Part shown: piece by piece, positions 61,317 through 64,000 of the stretch
Layout of the letters: the number at the start of each line of letters is the position of its first letter
Position numbering within the stretch: position 1 is the first letter of the stretch
Source of the DNA: Celerinatantimonas sp046054195
Lineage (GTDB): Bacteria; Pseudomonadota; Gammaproteobacteria; Enterobacterales; Celerinatantimonadaceae
Direction of reading: 5' to 3'
Length of the DNA stretch: 64,000 nucleotides
NCBI RefSeq assembly: GCF_046054195.1
Contig: NZ_JBEQCS010000002.1
Coordinates: 186,001-250,000, forward strand
Made by a program: the position numbers and the translations under genes
Notes under the pieces: generated by a model
Told to the model about the DNA's origin: nothing
The model's input: only the letters and a program-made list of their open reading frames with translations
The model's database searches: none

Positions 61317-61824
61317 GTTTACCCGTTCCTAAAAAATCAAATTGATAGTGCCGCTCAAATGGTTTCCACCACGGATAAACGCCAGCTTGTGCCTGACTGA
61401 TTAAAAACATGCCATGGTCACTAGGGGGTTCATAGTAATTGGTTAGCTGATAATGTCCCGGACCATCAAGTTTGACATTCATGCCATAGTGCGCGCCACC
61501 TTGGGCGACCATCGGTAAATAATCCGCTTCGTAGCGCCAATTAGAGCCGTCTTTAGTCAATACAAAATGAATCTTAAGCCCTGGGATCCAAGCTGTAGCA
61601 GGAAATCCTTGAGGATTACCAGGCAGAGCGTGAACATCCGTTTCAAGATGAATATCGGCCTCTTTGGACATCCCCTTTTTCTTCGGTGACATCATGACGT
61701 CTTGAATATAGCTGGCCCCTATTTTAAGCCCATGAATACCGACATCCGGGCCAAACACCACATCCATCGCCATCGATTGATAAGAAAACAGCGTCAAAAA
61801 AAGCAATAGAGTGAGACGAATCAT
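61303..61824 (-). CDS. P19/Tp34-family periplasmic metal-binding protein, paralog 1
   Basis: 173 residues with a signal peptide (1-19, SMA-MD). It belongs to the iron-transport-associated P19/Tp34/FetP/FtrA family. Signs are GLKIGASYIQDVMM, ADIHLETDVHALPGNPQGF (His59, Glu61), LPMVAQGGAHYG (Met105, His112), YYEPPSDHG and GVYPWWKPFERHYQF. The fourth expected ligand, a His in G-F-x-R-H, is replaced near Ile142. Family members bind Cu and Fe in the periplasm and work with an Ftr1-type permease or FtrBCD. The AAGGAG site is strong. The start overlaps the stop of paralog 2 by 4 bases. Confidence 0.85.
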   Translation of the reverse strand: MIRLTLLLFLTLFSYQSMAMDVVFGPDVGIHGLKIGASYIQDVMMSPKKKGMSKEADIHLETDVHALPGNPQGFPATAWIPGLKIHFVLTKDGSNWRYEADYLPMVAQGGAHYGMNVKLDGPGHYQLTNYYEPPSDHGMFLISQAQAGVYPWWKPFERHYQFDFLGTGKHGGY

Positions 61825-62336
61825 TGCTTATCTCCTTTAACTAACGTGACCTTGCTAATGCATGCATTGGCCCCAAGCTGCACCTGATAGTGACGGCTAA
61901 ATGGCTGCCACCAAGGGGAAACACCGGTCGCTTTATCAATGTGGCGATAAAAGCCATTATTTTTCGGTGAAATATAGCGAATGGTTAACTGATAAACTCC
62001 GGGCTTAGCAAGCTGAATTACATGGCCATATTCAGGCCCATTCATAGTCAATCGCATGGGCAACTGCCCTTGTGTGATGGTCTTGGCTGCGACGCGTTTT
62101 AACTGGTAACTCACCTGGCAATAAGGGATAAAATCGCCCGTGATAAAACCATTGGGGTTATAAGCCTGCGCTTTAAGGCTCGTCCACAACACCCAATGAC
62201 TTTTCTCCAAGCGAAGGCCAGATTGAATGTGCATTCCATTTTGATCGTTTGACGGCAGCATCACCGATTGTTTGGCCAATACGCCATTTGAGAACACAAC
62301 CAACGCCAAGCTGGCGCAATAGATGAAATAACGCAT
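61821..62336 (-). CDS. P19/Tp34-family periplasmic protein, divergent paralog 2
   Basis: 171 residues with a signal peptide (about 1-21, VLA-KQ). It aligns by eye with the P19 family through AYNPNGFITGDFIPYCQVSYQL, LPMRLTMNGPEYGHVIQL, PGVYQLTIRYISPKNNGFYRHIDKATGVSPWWQPFSRHYQ. It keeps the late His132 in YRHIDKATGV. It lacks the early H-x-E element and has Glu102 where the second His is expected. These losses are the mirror image of those in paralog 1. It lies 2 bases after the polyferredoxin gene and is translationally coupled to paralog 1. Confidence 0.75.
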   Translation of the reverse strand: MRYFIYCASLALVVFSNGVLAKQSVMLPSNDQNGMHIQSGLRLEKSHWVLWTSLKAQAYNPNGFITGDFIPYCQVSYQLKRVAAKTITQGQLPMRLTMNGPEYGHVIQLAKPGVYQLTIRYISPKNNGFYRHIDKATGVSPWWQPFSRHYQVQLGANACISKVTLVKGDKQ

Positions 62337-62338
62337 GA

Positions 62339-63739
62339 TTAAACCAATTCACTAAAAGTAAAAGAAGGGAAAATAATCCATAAAGTTGCAATCGAGAGCA
62401 TTGCACATCCAACTAACATGGCAGACCAGGCAATGATTTGATTTGTGCTCGATAACGGATGTTGCTTGAGCCAGCGCCCGGCATTAAAAACATTAAAGAC
62501 CAAGGCCATCGCGAGTAAAATCAACAAAATAACAATCTCACTTTGGCCTAATATCGATTTAAGTGAGCCGAACAATGTCGCCCCTAACCCCAACAAAATG
62601 CCTAACATGGCCAGTGGCGCTAACTGATAACCAAATAAGCTGACTCGCTCAATTAACGTGCCTTGAACGGTATGTTCTAGCGCTTTCGCGCCAAGGTAGC
62701 TGCATCCAAGTAAGAGCAAAGCAAAGACTATCGCGGCGGCAAACATAAAAAGACTGATCGCCACAAAATCCAGCCACAGATAATGCTGGCCCAGCGCGAC
62801 ACTCTGATTCATCAGCCACCCGGGCCCTTTGGCCAATAGCCAAAACCAATGGTGTTCTAACGCCCAATGACCCAAGGTTTGACGCCAAGTCACAAACCAA
62901 GGTGAACTGGGCCAAACAAATCCTGCAACAGCAAGCCCTGGGGCTAGCCAGATAAACCAAAGCTCAGAAAAACACGGAGCATGTTGCTCAATATTGGCAA
63001 CTTCAGATCCGATTGGACGCACTTCAATAGCCATTCCACCGCGAGATTGCGGTTTAACGCAGTGCATACATTTAATACAGTGGCGAGAGCTTTGTTTCGA
63101 GCGCAGCTCAATACTGGTTGGGCACAGGCCATCATCTCGATATCCTTCGGGTTCGCCCGTTGGCTGTTTAGCAAAAATATTTAATTTACCAAGCCGAGAA
63201 AAAACACCTAATACCGAACCAATCGGGCATAGATGCCGACACCAGACGCGTCGCCCTTGGCCTTTTTTTGAACCAAATAACAAGCCACAACCAATTGCAA
63301 AGGCGAAAATAATGCCAAATAACAGCAAGGCCGCATGCAAATCATCACGCACATCAAGTGTCTGCGCCCAAGTGGTCACGATTAAAAAGCTGCAAGCGGT
63401 TGTCATCGGGTGTTTTACCCAGCGAGGAAGCCGAACATGCGCGCCAATATGACTCACCCATTCACTGGTTGCACCCAATGGACAAAACAAACCACACCAC
63501 AACCGCCCAACTAGCAACACAGAAAGTAATGTTCCGGGATACCAAATAGCCCACAACACCCACTCGCTAAAAAGCTGCGCATTGTTCCAAGGCTTTTGCC
63601 ATGCAAATTTGGGCGCTGCAAAAAAAAGCGGGACAATTAGCAAGGCGGCCAGAGCGACTAACATGGCCAATTGAAAGTAGCGGGTATATCGAGCAAGCTG
63701 GAGTAATTTCTGGCTCAGCTTTACATTAAGAGCATCCAC
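62339..63739 (-). CDS. FtrD/NapH-like membrane polyferredoxin
   Basis: 466 residues with about ten hydrophobic helices. It has the NapH/FtrD hallmarks GRLWCGLFCPLGATSEW (Cys82, Cys86), RRVWCRHLCPIGSVLG (Cys167, Cys171), and a ferredoxin-like CIKCMHCVKP (221, 224, 227) with Cys206 as a possible fourth ligand. Such proteins pass electrons across the inner membrane to periplasmic partners. FtrD does so in ferrous iron uptake with P19-like FtrA. The C-terminal 200 residues are an extra membrane block. The start is GTG 63739 with AGGA upstream. No FtrB or FtrC is visible in the window. Confidence 0.85.
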   Translation of the reverse strand: MDALNVKLSQKLLQLARYTRYFQLAMLVALAALLIVPLFFAAPKFAWQKPWNNAQLFSEWVLWAIWYPGTLLSVLLVGRLWCGLFCPLGATSEWVSHIGAHVRLPRWVKHPMTTACSFLIVTTWAQTLDVRDDLHAALLLFGIIFAFAIGCGLLFGSKKGQGRRVWCRHLCPIGSVLGVFSRLGKLNIFAKQPTGEPEGYRDDGLCPTSIELRSKQSSRHCIKCMHCVKPQSRGGMAIEVRPIGSEVANIEQHAPCFSELWFIWLAPGLAVAGFVWPSSPWFVTWRQTLGHWALEHHWFWLLAKGPGWLMNQSVALGQHYLWLDFVAISLFMFAAAIVFALLLLGCSYLGAKALEHTVQGTLIERVSLFGYQLAPLAMLGILLGLGATLFGSLKSILGQSEIVILLILLAMALVFNVFNAGRWLKQHPLSSTNQIIAWSAMLVGCAMLSIATLWIIFPSFTFSELV

Positions 63740-63755
63740 ATCATTGTCCTAATAT

Positions 63756-63780
63756 CAGCCAGAGCTTGTTGCTCTGGCTG
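63756..63780. other. Hairpin between phosphoesterase copy 3 and the polyferredoxin gene
   Basis: A 10-bp perfect stem (CAGCCAGAGC / GCTCTGGCTG) with a 5-base loop, 12 bases beyond the copy 3 stop and 17 before the next start. It has no T tract on the minus strand, so it is not a standard terminator. It could stabilise or process the transcript. Confidence 0.6.
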
Positions 63781-63792
63781 AACACAGTATAA

Positions 63793-64000
63793 CTAAGAAG
63801 CTATTTCACCCGTTTGAATATTCAAGAAAATCGGCTTAGCTTTGCCGCCATCTTTAAAATCAAACATATTGCTCAAAACCCCAGCGTGCGAGTCCATTGA
63901 GTTTGGCAAATGACCTAAGTGCCAATTGTCTTCAATAAAACGCAGCACCGAGCTTTGCCCAGTCAAGGTATGATCGACAAAGTTCTGTTTGGCATAAGGA
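63793..64000 (-). CDS. Phosphoesterase-family protein (PF04185-like), copy 3, N-terminus outside the window
   Basis: The last 68 codons, running off the window end. Translation gives PYAKQNFVDHTLTGQSSVLR, then FIEDNWHLGHLPNSMDSHAG and a tail ending NIQTGEIAS. This matches the C-terminal motif of the family (VDH...SSxxRFIExNW) and the ends of copies 1 and 2, including the KPI/KPL...TG tail shared with copy 1. The catalytic region is not visible. It is the most upstream gene of the cluster within the window. Confidence 0.85.
   Translation of the reverse strand, partial: PYAKQNFVDHTLTGQSSVLRFIEDNWHLGHLPNSMDSHAGVLSNMFDFKDGGKAKPIFLNIQTGEIAS

Overview
This 64-kb window is chromosomal DNA of a gammaproteobacterium, with dense coding, moderate G+C as judged by eye, and no insertion sequence, prophage or CRISPR array. 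Three things point to the group. First, the housekeeping gene order is the one found in Enterobacterales, Vibrionales and Alteromonadales: gltX-tRNA-Val, ligA-zipA-cysZ-cysK-ptsHI-crr, and metY-rimP-nusA-infB-rbfA-truB-rpsO-pnp next to leuU-secG-glmM-folP-ftsH-rlmE-yhbY-greA-carAB. Second, the chromosome condensin is a classical SMC encoded between zipA and cysZ, not MukB. Third, a full PTS, a Braun-type lipoprotein and a DUF2878/chalcone-isomerase/DUF3833 operon are present. An Alteromonadales-like genus (for example near Celerinatantimonas) is my guess; the sequence alone does not prove it.

Layout. 1-3.4 kb: rlmN (cut by the window start), a GLVN-repeat exported protein, and gltX. 3.7-4.0 kb: four tRNA-Val(UAC) genes in an A-B-A-B arrangement behind a strong stable-RNA promoter. 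4.0-5.6 kb: a three-gene envelope operon of unknown function. 5.9-8.7 kb: an NfsA-like nitroreductase, then a divergent NimR-like AraC regulator and NimT-like exporter, apparently a nitro-compound handling module. 8.8-10.2 kb: an orphan radical SAM/SPASM protein with a perfect FNR-type palindrome upstream, in AT-rich DNA. 10.6-22.1 kb: ligA, zipA, smc, cysZ, cysK, ptsH, ptsI and crr. 22.2-25.1 kb: an unassigned permease, an Lpp lipoprotein and, convergent to it, the L,D-transpeptidase expected to anchor it. 25.3-34.3 kb: pnp back to metY, all on the minus strand. 34.4-46.8 kb: leuU, secG, glmM, folP, ftsH, rlmE, yhbY (plus strand), an FNT-family channel, greA, carB and carA, with an ArgR-type operator before carA.

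47.3-54.5 kb: a dicarboxylate/amino-acid symporter and a five-gene oligopeptide-type ABC operon on the plus strand. They separate carAB from dapB, which are neighbours in many relatives, so this block looks like an accessory insertion. 54.6-58.1 kb: dapB, an ABC-2 exporter pair and fklB.

58.2-64.0 kb holds the most unusual content. It is a minus-strand cluster of three PF04185-type phosphoesterases (one cut by the window end), two adjacent P19/Tp34-family periplasmic metal-binding proteins, and an FtrD/NapH-like membrane polyferredoxin. The two P19-like proteins appear to have lost complementary halves of the usual metal site. Both complete phosphoesterases have altered catalytic motifs, and one looks like a pseudoenzyme. 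I regard this as the best candidate for an undescribed system. The ligand and catalytic assignments come from my memory of the families, not from a computed alignment.
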